Shown piece by piece: positions 19,742 to 29,280 of a DNA stretch of 64,000 nt. The notes beneath the pieces are model-generated. The model did not search any database. It saw nothing but the letters and a program-made list of their open reading frames with translations, and was not told the origin of the DNA. The stretch covers positions 71,240,482 to 71,304,481 of the forward strand of contig NC_089492.1 in assembly GCF_036850765.1 (NCBI RefSeq). Direction: 5' to 3'. Source of the stretch: Saccopteryx bilineata. Lineage: Eukaryota > Chordata > Mammalia > Chiroptera > Emballonuridae. Every line of letters starts with the position of its first letter. Position 1 is the stretch's first letter. The translations under genes and the position numbers were made by a program.

Positions 19742-20818
19742 CTAGTTCCCTTTCAGTGCCCCATCTTCCTTAAATACTTTTTCAGCTTCTTGGCCGATGT
19801 GGGTTCTTTCTTCCGTTGTGAACAGAGTGTGCAAAAGCTGCTGACAATCATCCCAAGTTGGTTGATGGGTCCTGAAAACAGTCTCAAGCAAAGAAATTAA
19901 CCCCTGGGGTTTCTCTGAAAACGACAGGGTCTGCTGTTTCCAATTATAAAGGTCACTAGTAGAGAAAGGAATATAAATCATTTGGGACGGTGCGTGTGGT
20001 CCTTCATCTAGTGGGGGCAGCACCTCCCTAAGAGGTAACATTGGGGCACTTCCAGCAAAGGGAGGTTGAGCATAAGGGGTTCCCCCTCGAGTGTGGGGAG
20101 GACTCTGGACATTCTCAGGCACAGTTGAATCCGGCTCCCTGGGCTTCTGATAAGGAGGAGGATAATTTACAGGGTCTACTATATCCTCAGTAACATCAGG
20201 AACGACCGGATACGATTTGGGAGGCTCTTTTTCAGGTGCAGGTGGAGCGGAGGGAGGGCGAGGCTTAATGTCTGCTGCGCTCACACAAATAGCTCTCTTA
20301 ACCTTTTGATTAGCTTTTATGCACCTCTTAATGTACCCAGGTTTGTCTGTAGCTATATCTATCCAAATATCTATATACACATATTGATCTGGATGAGGCA
20401 CCTGATATATAATGGCTCTTACTGCAAAAACTATGGGCAGATCAAAGGTTCCTTCAGATGGCCATCCAACCTTAAGAGATGGCCACTCCACTTGGCTTAA
20501 GGTCCGGAGAGTTTCTCGATCGGGTGGAGGTCCCCCATAACCCTGAGCTCTCTTCTGAAAATCAGAGAAGTTACTTAAAATGCAATCAAGAGGGGATTTA
20601 AGTGTAGATTCTTGCTGTCCCATCTCGCAGTACTTGTTCTTCTTAGCCAGGTATGCTTCTAGTCCTACAAAGACAACGCACAGGATTCCCCACCCTATAA
20701 GCAGGGTGATCCAGATAGATGAACATTGATCACACTGTACTGGCAAACAAATTAACACCAAACACAATAGTGCAGCAAATCCCAGGAGGGCAATACACAA
20801 AATTTCCCACACAGTCAT
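19742..20818 (-). pseudogene. gag: gag matrix-p12-capsid N-terminus with glycoGag-like leader
   Basis: A 358-codon open frame. Residues 1-65 form an ATG-started extension with two hydrophobic segments (about 5-26 and 35-52), like the membrane anchor of gammaretroviral glycosylated Gag. The ordinary gag start is the ATG at 20623-20621, giving MGQQES, where the glycine is a myristoylation site. Matrix follows, with EWPSLKVGWPSEGTFDLP. A proline-rich p12-like segment holds a PPPY late-domain motif at residues 220-223, used to recruit NEDD4-type ligases for budding. From about residue 260 capsid starts, with FSTSDLYNWK and, later, HQPTWDDCQQLLHTLFT. The frame ends at a TAG and capsid continues in another frame, so it is truncated. 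Whether the 358-residue product is made is unknown. Confidence 0.9.
20624..20818 (-). other. glycoGag-like N-terminal membrane extension
   Basis: Sixty-five in-frame codons upstream of the gag methionine. They begin with ATG, include a leucine/cysteine-rich first segment (LLGFAALLCLVLICLP), then CDQCSS and a second hydrophobic stretch (WITLLIGWGILCVVFVG). In well-studied gammaretroviruses the equivalent product usually starts at a non-AUG codon; here a plain ATG is available. No stop interrupts it, in contrast with the rest of the provirus. Confidence 0.75.
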
Positions 20819-21093
20819 TCAGGCTAAACAAACAACCAGACAGCAGCGCGGCGCGGCGTGAGTGAGCTCACTACTTCAAAACGATCAATCGATTTCAGAC
20901 AGAAACAGAAACCTCGGCCGGCAGCGTCCTGCCCTTGGCCCGAGTGTCTGGGCGGGCCACTGACAGCGTCCTGTCTGCCACCACAGACTGCAAATGCTCC
21001 GGAGCCAGATTACAGAAACAAGGAATTCCACAACAAAATACTCACCAGCTCTAGCTGTTCTGCCTGTCCCCAGCCAAAATTCCCGTAATGGGA
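20819..21093 (-). promoter_or_regulatory. Proviral leader with candidate splice donor
   Basis: The 275-base untranslated leader between the primer-binding site and the first gag-frame ATG. In retroviruses this region carries packaging and dimerisation signals. A CTGGTGAGT sequence on the minus strand (near 21040-21048) is a good candidate 5' splice site. A GC-rich GCGCGGCGCGGCG block lies near 20846-20858. Confidence 0.55.
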
Positions 21094-21111
21094 ATCCCGG
21101 ACGAGCCCCCA
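21094..21111 (-). promoter_or_regulatory. Primer-binding site, proline tRNA type
   Basis: On the minus strand TGGGGGCTCGTCCGGGAT lies four bases from the 5' LTR. It is the standard 18-base complement to the 3' end of tRNA-Pro used by many gammaretroviruses to prime minus-strand DNA synthesis. No mismatch is visible. Confidence 0.93.
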
Positions 21112-21115
21112 TAAA

Positions 21116-21515
21116 TGTTGCACTCACCGGGTAAAACAAACACTGGAGACGTTTGGAGAGTTTTAGACAAAGTTTTATGGCCAAGAGAAAAAGAAAAAAA
21201 AAACAACACAAACCTGCGCAGGGGTGAGCTCAGGTGGCAGTCACCAGAGTCACACTGAGCGCCTACAGTCTAGGGGTTTTTATAGCGTAGCAAGCAAGCG
21301 GTTCATACAGAAGCTGATGTGGCTGTTAGTCATTGGCTAGGGAGGTCGTGCACAGTTACAGGGTGGGTATTACTCAGTGGAGAATTTCAAACATAAACTT
21401 TTGATAAGGGTCTCTGACTCAATGCAGGATGTTGCTGAACTCTTTGTTCTCAGCGTCACAGGGACCTTGTACACTCTTGGCAGCCCCAGCATGTCAGTAC
21501 TCCCTGAATCTAACA
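21116..21515 (-). repeat. 5' LTR of the provirus
   Basis: A 400-bp LTR with TG...CA ends. Compared with the 3' LTR it has about 20 extra bases (TCTTTGTTCTCAGCGTCACA, near 21441) and only about three A/G substitutions elsewhere. The CCAAT and TATA boxes are intact. It is next to the primer-binding site on the inside and the CAAC target duplication on the outside. Confidence 0.95.
21277..21336 (-). promoter_or_regulatory. Proviral promoter: CCAAT and TATA boxes
   Basis: On the minus strand a CCAAT box (21332-21336, within AGCCAATGAC) lies about 50 bases upstream of TATAAAAA (21277-21284). This is the usual U3 promoter layout of gammaretroviruses. The same boxes occur in the 3' LTR. Confidence 0.8.
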
Positions 21516-21519
21516 CAAC

Positions 21520-22799
21520 CACAGTGACCAACCAGTCTACTATGTGGACACTAAGGAGGTGGTGGCCATGATGGTGGGTAGAGGTATTATGTCAGTTTGC
21601 TCAAGTCACATAAACTCAGGGAGGAAGAAGTCAGCTCCCTATTATTCAAATTATGACTCCTAAGCTAATTCCTTCTTGACCTACTTGTTAGTTAGGGGCA
21701 AAAAAAAGAAAAAGAAAAAGAAAAAAGAAAAAGATTTCTTCTCCCATCTTTCAATATTAACCCAAGATTGTGGGTAGCTCATAAATATTTCAGATTTACC
21801 TTGATTTGGGTGGTTGAGGATAAAGGAAAGTGTGTGTTCAATGGGATTCCTCAGGATAGAAGAGCGATTATAAACTGCTCAGCACAACACTGTTATCACG
21901 GACCATCTGCTGAACATGGAAATGTTTGTTAGCAGAGGAAGTTATTGTAATGATACTTGGCATTGTGAAATTTCACTGTTATTCTGCTTCTTCACCTTAG
22001 TATATCTTTTATAGAGTTTCCTTTTTAAGACCCCTCTATATAAATGTAGATGATCTAAGGGCTTTACTGAAGAGAGGATGATTTTTCATTGGGCACAGAC
22101 ATAAATACACATGAGATGATTTGTTCCCACACATAGACTACATTTGGATTGAGTGGTAAAACCTTTCTATCATGATATTTTTCTCTCCAAAAATATGGTG
22201 GTAAGACCTCATTCTTCTTTCTGATTTTCAGGATCCCTGGGAATTTTCCCTGTCCTCACTTTTCACTCATGACTCTCGTGTTCTTTAACCCAAACCTCTT
22301 TCTAAGTTTCTCCTCCCATCTCTGATGTGGCCGGTGTAGGTTCTGACCACTGAGATGCCCTTCCTCTACTGGTGTGAATTCTATTCATCCCTGAGGGCCA
22401 CGATCCCTTTCCTGCTGTGCCGGCTGACACCCTTCTCCTTGCTCTATAGACTTGGAACCCATGATTACTCCATTTAAAGCAATTCAGCATGAAAAACATC
22501 CCATATTTCTTTGTTCATTAATTGCTTCCATGTGTACGTCCTGTCTTGTCGCCTTAGTTACATCTTTGGGCACAGAACAGGTAGGTATCTCTACCTCAGA
22601 TATTTCCCTTAGCACCAAGCAGATATTGGGATCTAATTCTGTATGTCGCAGAGACATCTCAGCTTCAGCATGTCTGAAGTGGTACTTGTTACCTGTCTTT
22701 CCCTTCTGCTCCAACTCACTCTTGTTCTTATAATCAGTGTCTATAAATAAATTCCTAAGCAATCGCCCAGTCCCCTCTTGATCTACCCTTTCTTTTAGA
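21520..22799. other. Unique non-coding sequence
   Basis: No gene or clear repeat apart from an (AAAAAG)n-like run near 21700-21735. Overlapping ORFs at 22302-22762 lie on both strands without recognisable domains. Confidence 0.4.
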
Positions 22800-23060
22800 A
22801 ACTCACCAGAGAGTCCTCAAGTTCTGTCAATTCTATTCCTATGCCTGTCTTCGTCGTATACTCTTCTCCATCCCTGGGACCACTGGCTTAGTTCAAGCCT
22901 TTGTCATCCTTTGCTCTACTATTTTTTCAGCCTTTCAACAGGTCTCCCTGGTTCCAGACTCACCTTTTCCAATCCATCATCTTTACTATTGCCCAAAAAG
23001 CATAAAGTATGCCACCCCTGTGCTTAAAGACCTCAGTCATTCCCATTGCTGGAGAAAGTC
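22800..23060 (+). repeat. L2-like fragment
   Basis: 'TTCAACAGGTCTCCCTGGTT' and 'CTGTGCTTAAAGACCTCAGT' followed by 'CATTCCCATTGCTGGAG' fit the L2 pattern. Boundaries are approximate. Confidence 0.45.
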
Positions 23061-24435
23061 AGAACTCTGACATGGCTAAAAAAAGTCATTAATACTCCAG
23101 TCCCTTGTCTAACCTTCCAGCTTTGTGTTCTGTGTTACCCGATGATGAGTCCTTTACTCTAGCCAAAATGAGCTCCTTGAGGTCACACGAACACCTGTGC
23201 TCATTCAGGTCAACCAACATGGGTTTGGCATCTGGAATTTCTGGTGCTGTGCTAGACTGTGAGGCTTTATCTCAATGCCTGGCACAAGGTATTAGCTGTT
23301 TTAGTCTCCCCACCCCACCCTGTGTTACAAAATCTCTTGTCCACTGTCACCTTTTGCTGCTGGTAATTTTTGTGGCCTTGACTGCTTCTAATCTGCAATG
23401 TCATATGTTTTATCTTCCACCTCTGCAGCTTACTATTCTTTTCCTCCTGTGTTCCACTTTTTAATGTTGTGACCTCTTTCTTTCCCCTGACTTTGTCCAT
23501 AGTGATAGCTTTTCCAGCTGTTTCTAGTCAAGTACGCCTCTCTTTCCTTGCTTTTGTTACTGCCAAAGATCCAGTTGTTTCTTAGCTGGGAACAGCAATA
23601 CTGACCATGGCTTTCCAACTTAGAGAGCAGCAAAGCACTGGATCATAGAAAAGATGAGGCTCTTCATCTGTTAGACAAGGGTTTGCATATTCTCTCTTCA
23701 TCCTGTTAGAAGTAGAGCTCTTTCATTCAAGGAAAAGTTATGGCATAGTCTACTGACAGGGACAAAATGATTGCAATCACGACTTTAGCTATCCTGTACT
23801 AGATTAGAAGCTCCTTGCGTGTGGAAACCATGCCATATTAATGTCTACTCAATGTATTAAATTGTATAACAACTGTAGCTTATTAAATGTTCAAAGCATG
23901 CTTCTGGAATGAATGAAAGAATGAATGAATAATTAGATTAATGGCAAAGGTTAATTAGGGCAGTGGCTCTTCCTAGAATCACTTATGACTCATTGAAAGC
24001 ACTTGGATGCCTTCTAAGATGTAATCCCCCACATCAACATCTCCAAAATCAACGCTTTTTTTAGATTCTTCTTATAATCAATGTGATAATAAAGGAAGTG
24101 TGCCATAATTTAAGTAGAAGCATTTTTTTTTGTTAGTTGTACATTAAATGTCCTCCAGACAGCCAATGACATCTTAGATTTGAGGAAACATAGTAAATCA
24201 AAATGTCTACAGGGAGGAGCTTGGGCAAAAATGTTTAAAGTGCTTCAGGCAAGTTTTATGCCTACTGAGCATTGTAGAGCTCTGCATTAGGGGGCTAATG
24301 TGAGGGAGAAATTAATGAGGGATCACTTTTACATCAACCTTTGGATCTGAAGCACAATACCTAGTTTATTCATTGGTGATCGGTAATCCTCATTTACTGA
24401 ACCAAATTATGAAGGACACTGGAGAAGCCTTCAAA
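23061..24435. other. Unique non-coding sequence
   Basis: Mostly AT-rich, no recognised gene. A short tail-like 'AATGAATGAAAGAATGAATGAATAA' lies near 23908. ORFs near 23105-23633 overlap on both strands without features. Confidence 0.4.
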
Positions 24436-24494
24436 GTCATTGTATATATATAAATATACTATACTATGTATACTGTCTATATTATGTACACTAT

Positions 24495-24724
24495 GCCTGC
24501 TTGCCTCCCTTCCTCCCTCCCTCTTTCCCATCTTCGTCTCTGCTTCCTTCCCTCCTTTGTCCCTCCCTCCTTCTTTCTTCCCTCCTCCCTTCCTTCTTTC
24601 CTTCCCTCCCTTTCTCTCTCCCTCTCTCTCTCCTTCCCTCCCTCTCTCCTTCCCTCTCTCCCTCCTTCCCTTTCTCCTTCCCTTGCTCTCTCCCTCCCTC
24701 CCTATCTCCCTCCTTTCCTCTTTT
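24495..24724. repeat. Pyrimidine-rich (CCCT/CTTC)n tract
   Basis: About 230 bases that are almost purely C and T on the plus strand. The lack of purines keeps frames open on both strands and creates long low-complexity ORFs (Pro/Ser/Leu on one strand, Gly/Glu/Arg/Lys on the other), which are not genes. Confidence 0.95.
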
Positions 24725-24772
24725 CCATCCATCCATCCATCCATCCATCCATCCATCCATCCATCCATCCAT
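24725..24772. repeat. (CCAT)12 microsatellite
   Basis: Twelve perfect CCAT units, directly following the pyrimidine tract. Confidence 0.95.
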
Positions 24773-25525
24773 CTCTCTATATATACTATAGATGATATAG
24801 TAACTGTCCTAAAAGTCATATAGGCATTTCCCAGGTGAGTAAGGAGAAAAAGTCTAAGAGAACTGCAAAGTCAAACAGGAATAGCACCCATAGAGTGTGC
24901 TTGGGTGGGTATTACTGGACGGCAAGCATAGTGGTGATGGATGCAGAGGAGGCTGGGGAGGTGGTCATTTTACTCTTTAACCCTAAATCCTAAAGTATAA
25001 TCCTTTTGGGATGGATTTGAGAGGAGGCCAATGGACAGTTAGGAATTCAGAGGAAACTGAAGTGCTGATCTAATCTGCCAAAATTCTGAGTAGCCCAAGA
25101 ATTTCGTGAATCACCACCCAGCTTTTATTTTGTTGAGGTCTTCTCCTTGTACCAAGCCTTTTGTGCCAACAGCCTGCATGCCACTTCTCGGCTGGCCTGG
25201 CAGTTCCCCAGATCCCTGCCTTTTCTGTTTCTGACCTGGCGCTCACCCACAATATCTCCAGGGCTGCACTGGATCGCTTTACTTCGGCTTCAGAGTGGCA
25301 TACCTCCAGGGTGCAGCATTCACACTGTCTTCCCCACCCCACTTCAGCTCACAGGCACTGGGCATTGCCTCCTTTCTCGTTTGCATAGTCTCATCGGGCC
25401 TTCCAAGGCTCTGTCCCTTTCTATTGGTTTGGACCCACAGAAGGAATTTTAGGGTTTGTAGCTGATTGTGGAAGTGAGCTTTTTGGTTTTGCCTGGGCAA
25501 GTCTACTGTCAGAGGCAGCATGATC
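24773..25525. other. Unique non-coding sequence
   Basis: Moderately GC-rich; several overlapping ORFs of 60-125 codons on both strands. No domain or splice pattern that would support an exon. Confidence 0.4.
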
Positions 25526-25765
25526 ACATAGTCGGTGAGAGCCTGGGCTTTGGAGCAAATGTGTGTGCTTAAGTCCTGACTTAAAACAGCATGACAGGAA
25601 CAAATGGCCTGTGATCTATGCCTCCGTTTTCTCCTCTGGAAAATGGGAGTAATCATAATACCTATCTCACTGAATTCTTGTGAAGATTAAGTGGTTAATG
25701 CAATTAAACTTCTAAAACAGCATCTGACCTGTAGTAAGCCCTCAAAAACCATAGCTCATGTTATT
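25526..25765 (+). repeat. MIR SINE, near full length
   Basis: 'GAGCCTGGGCTTTGGAGC', then 'TTTTCTCCTCTGGAAAATGG', 'GAGTAATCATAATACCTATC', and 'TGTAGTAAGCCCTCAAAAACC' follow the MIR consensus in order. Confidence 0.85.
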
Positions 25766-25869
25766 TACTTGGCCCCTTTTGGACCATCTGTAACCTCCTT
25801 TCTCCACCACATGTAAGTTCCTGTTTTCCAAGAGTCATTTGCTATTTCTGGTCCACTTATTACTATTTT

Positions 25870-26041
25870 TTAATAAAATATTTTATTTATTGATTTTTAG
25901 AGAGAGGGGAGAGAGAGAAGGGGGAGGAGCAGGAAGTATCAACTCCCATATGTGCCTTAACCAGGCAAGCCCAAGGTTTCGAACCGGCAACCTCAGTGTT
26001 CCAGGTCGACGCTTTATCCCACTGTGCCACCACAGGTCAGG
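25870..26041 (-). repeat. tRNA-related SINE (type C)
   Basis: 'AGAGAGAAGGGGGAGGAGC', 'ATATGTGCCTTAACCAGGC', 'GTTTCGAACCGGCAACCTC' and 'GTGCCACCACAGGTCAGGC' are the minus-strand view of type C. Flanks CCACTTATTACTATT (about 25853) and CCACTTATTAGTATT (about 26043) are a 15-bp target duplication with one mismatch. Confidence 0.88.
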
Positions 26042-26059
26042 CCCACTTATTAGTATTAA

Positions 26060-28810
26060 TTTGTTGCAAAGAGAATAACGGTGGAAATGTGCTGGTCACT
26101 GAACAACAATGCTAGTTGCATGAGTGAACTGTGTTCCTGAATTTCAAAATTACCCACGACTGTGGTCATGGGTCTCATCTCTACTGGGTTCTGTTTGGCA
26201 GGGGGTGATGGAATTCACAGGAGGATAGAATTAACTGGATGGAATGTTTCCTTATATTTTTAAGCATTTATTGGAGCATTTCTGTTTAGAGATTATAAAA
26301 TTATTTTCCTGAAGGTGATCCAGAATGTCAGTGAAAAGACAAGATTAAACCTTCCTCCGAGATGGAGATTCTAGATCTCTGGTTGACAGTTATGGGTGGT
26401 CATTTATCTTATGGTAAATGATTTAACTTTAGGTTTGGCCTTTTATACCAAGCACAAGCTTATTGGTATGTCCTTCTGCCCTACATAAGCAGGGTTGATT
26501 TGAAGAAGGAATCAGTGTTCCTTCTTCAAATATTGAGAGCTTCCTGTATCATCTTCAACTTTCAGAGCCAATAGGAAGCAAACCCTGTCAGGTTTCTGCA
26601 CACCCCGTTTTACGGGCCATTTGTTAAAAATATGGCTCAGATTTTTAAGTTCATGTTCATTACAGAGCAATATCAGAGGGAGCACACCAAATGTCTTTAA
26701 CCCATTTTTGAAAAGCAGGTCAAATTCAGCATCTGGAGGATACCTTGCAATTTGGTTGAAAATAATTGAACAAGTTTTAACATGAAATTCAAAAAAAGGA
26801 GTCAGGGATATTCTGAGTTTGAAATTCTGAGATGAATTTTTTTGGCTCAGGGCTCTGTCAGCTGTCTGTTACAGCCCAGTCCAAGAGGTACCTGGGGTTT
26901 CATTTTCCCAGAGTGTCTCTGTCTTCTTAAGGTCGTGCCGAGTCACTTTTGGTATTTCTTTAGGAAAACGTTTTGGAAGTCGGTGGTCTTTCACCATAAA
27001 AAGTGAGGTTTGCTGAACTTTAGTAGAGGGAGTGTAGAGGGTTTGAGCTCACCCCTTTCAGGAAGAAGACAAGAGAGAGAGTGATGTGTTCCACAGGAGC
27101 TGGCCTGAAGCACAGGCTCCTATGCGAGTGATGAGTTCCAGCAGTGGCAGGGAGATAGTGGGTGTGGGGCAGGGAGCGCGGGTACATGGGAGGAGGACCC
27201 CAGGGACATCTTGATCCCGTTCCTCGGAGGGCCCAGGGAACAGGTTGTGCTCCCAAGTTGTCCTGACCCACAGCAAGGCTGCTGAGGCTCTCGTGTTCCC
27301 ACCCCACTAGCTATTGGTTAAGGCCCATGGGGGAAGGGGCTGGGCACTGGGGACATAGATTCTCAGACACTCCCAGTTCCCATACATGCAGTGAAAGCAG
27401 GCTCTGGTAGTTCTTTCAGAAAAGATTCTTAGATGGTGGCATTTGAAGGTGAAAGGCAGAGTGTGCACAAAATGGTAGAAAGGGACCCAAGGGGACCTGG
27501 TCAAAGAACTCACTTTGTCCACCACAGAGCAGAAAAAGGTGCTAGGCAGGGCTCCTTCCTTTCTCCCTGTCGCTCTACTCACTGGGCCAGGCTGTAAGGG
27601 GTGGGGGGTAGCTCTTGCAACATCTGGATATGAGGGACACATGCAGGGCAGGGCCTGAATGTCAACCCAAGGGAGTCTGGCACAGTCAGGAGTGGGGATA
27701 GGGGTCATTGGACAGAGACAGGTCTGGGGCTCAGCCCTGAGTCTCCTTTGTCTTCCCTAGAGCAGGGGTGATGTCTGGACATTCCCCCACACAGGTGGGC
27801 AGCACTGGGAGCCAACTGGGAGTCAGCAGACCCCAAGGAGCAGCATTGTACTGGTGAGAACCAAGGTGAAAATGAGCCATCTAGGGGGACAGCAAGGTCC
27901 TAAGGCCAGGTTGTGAGATATAGGGAAGGGAGGTGGGTCTTTGGTGGATGGCATCTGTGGAGCACAGAAAAGGTAGGCTGGAGGGATTGGTTCCCTTTTA
28001 TTTCCTGTGCTCTTGTCTCTCTGGTTGGGCCTCTGTTTGGAAGGTTCCTTCTGCTCTGGACAGTGACAAGGGCCAGGGTCGGCCCCAAGGACAGGACACA
28101 AGGAATGGGTGCTTTGGCCTAGTTCTAGACTATAAATTAAAGGGTGAGAGATGAAGGGGACTCCTGAAGTTGTCACCAGAGGAAGGGAGGCAGGCAGGAG
28201 CTCTGGGCAGGAGCCCCATGCAGGCATAAAGAGCAAAAGCAATCTAGAGGTGGGCTTTGTCTCCCGCCGGCCTTGGGAGCTGGCAGAGAGGGACGACGGG
28301 AAGGTGAGGGATGAGGTGAGTGCAGTATCTCCCATGCCATCTTTGCCAAGCATTCTTTATTTCTCTGGTTGAGTTAAATGCCTTCACCAAACGCTGTGGC
28401 CCCTTACCTTGGCATGCTTCAGCTGGTGTTGGACCATTCTATCCTGTATGAGTGGAGCAAGCCTCTCATTTCCTCTGCACTGTTATTAGCTGGTTGGCTT
28501 TCTGACTAATTAACAGCAAGTTATTCATTCTTTCCTCTCATGCTCACAGCTTAATGGATTTCTTAAGGTTATTTGTAGAGGAGAAAGGTACAATCTTTTT
28601 GTCTTTGAAAATTAATTTAAACATTTTTCTTGTAATGAAAGCACCCAGGTTCATTTTATGAAATATGTATGTAGAAAAGAGAAGAAAATAAATACCAATA
28701 ATTCTACAACCCAGAGGGAAACACCATTGTTTCCATTTTGGCATGAGTCCTTCCTATCTTTTTATCAATACATAAATGTTTAGGACATATACACTAAATT
28801 TATTTGCATT
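26060..28810. other. Unique sequence, GC-rich around 27.0-28.3 kb, no supported gene
   Basis: The longest repeat-poor block in this part. Between about 27000 and 28350 GC content is higher and several ORFs of 60-176 codons occur, mostly minus strand. They overlap other frames, lack recognisable domains, and no splice-site/coding pattern convinced me. I call no gene. Confidence 0.45.
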
Positions 28811-28811
28811 T

Positions 28812-28973
28812 AAAAATATTTTTTATTTATTGATTTCAGAGAGAGAAGAAGGTAGAGTATACAGAAACATCGATCTGTTTCTATATGTGCCCTAACCGGG
28901 AATTGAACTAGCAACCTTTATATGTTGGGACGACATTCTAACCAATGGAGCTATCCAGTCTGGGCTATTTGCA
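28812..28973 (-). repeat. VES-like tRNA-derived SINE, old copy
   Basis: Minus-strand view: a 'TTTTATTTATTGATTTCAGAGAG' tail side, 'GAAACATCGATCTGTTTC', 'CCTAACCGGGAATTGAACTAGCAACC' and 'CTAACCAATGGAGCTATCC'. These are the expected parts of a VES/tRNA-type SINE. Confidence 0.7.
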
Positions 28974-29084
28974 TTTTAATGGAGGGGTAAGTTCTCAGCA
29001 GAAGAGATGAATGTGTTCAGCCTTAGGCAATGTCTTTTTTTTTTTCTTTTTTTTTTTTTTTACAAATCTCTATCATTTATTTAA

Positions 29085-29280
29085 AATTCATTTTTTTCAA
29101 CAAATATTTATTAAGTTTCCATCAGATGCCAAGCATCTGTAGCTATTATACTGACATACTTGTTATATGTCTAGTTAGTAGACTTTTGAGGTCTGGGACA
29201 GTGAATTTTAAATGTTGTATTCCTAGTACCCAGCATAGTGCCTAGAATGTAGTAGGTGCTCAAAATATGCTGTTTGTATA
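29085..29280 (+). repeat. L2/MIR-type ancient repeat fragments
   Basis: 'CAACAAATATTTATTAAGTTTCC' at about 29099 and 'GTATTCCTAGTACCCAGCATAGTGCCTAG' near 29217-29246 are typical L2 3'-end sequences, possibly two adjacent pieces. Confidence 0.55.

Larger units (their letters stand above)
16887..21515 (-). mobile_element. Gammaretrovirus-like endogenous provirus, internally deleted
   Basis: A 4.6-kb provirus in minus orientation. It has paired LTRs of 400 bp (5', 21116-21515) and 380 bp (3', 16887-17266), both ending TG...CA, and a perfect 4-bp target duplication CAAC (16883-16886 and 21516-21519), the length usual for gammaretroviruses. The primer-binding site, leader, gag with upstream membrane extension, capsid, nucleocapsid and protease remnants, an integrase C-terminal remnant and a polypurine tract follow in normal retroviral order. 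Most of pol (nearly all of reverse transcriptase, RNase H and integrase) and env are absent. The frames are broken, so it cannot replicate by itself. Near-identical LTRs indicate a recent integration. Confidence 0.95.

Noticed and set aside
24394..24823. Low-complexity proteins rich in Pro/Ser or Gly/Glu/Arg
   Set aside because: Produced by a pyrimidine-rich tract and (CCAT)n; no coding evidence.
27000..28360. Possible host exons in the GC-rich block
   Set aside because: ORFs overlap on both strands, lack recognisable domains and I could not find a consistent coding/splice pattern; a blastx or RNA-seq check would be decisive.
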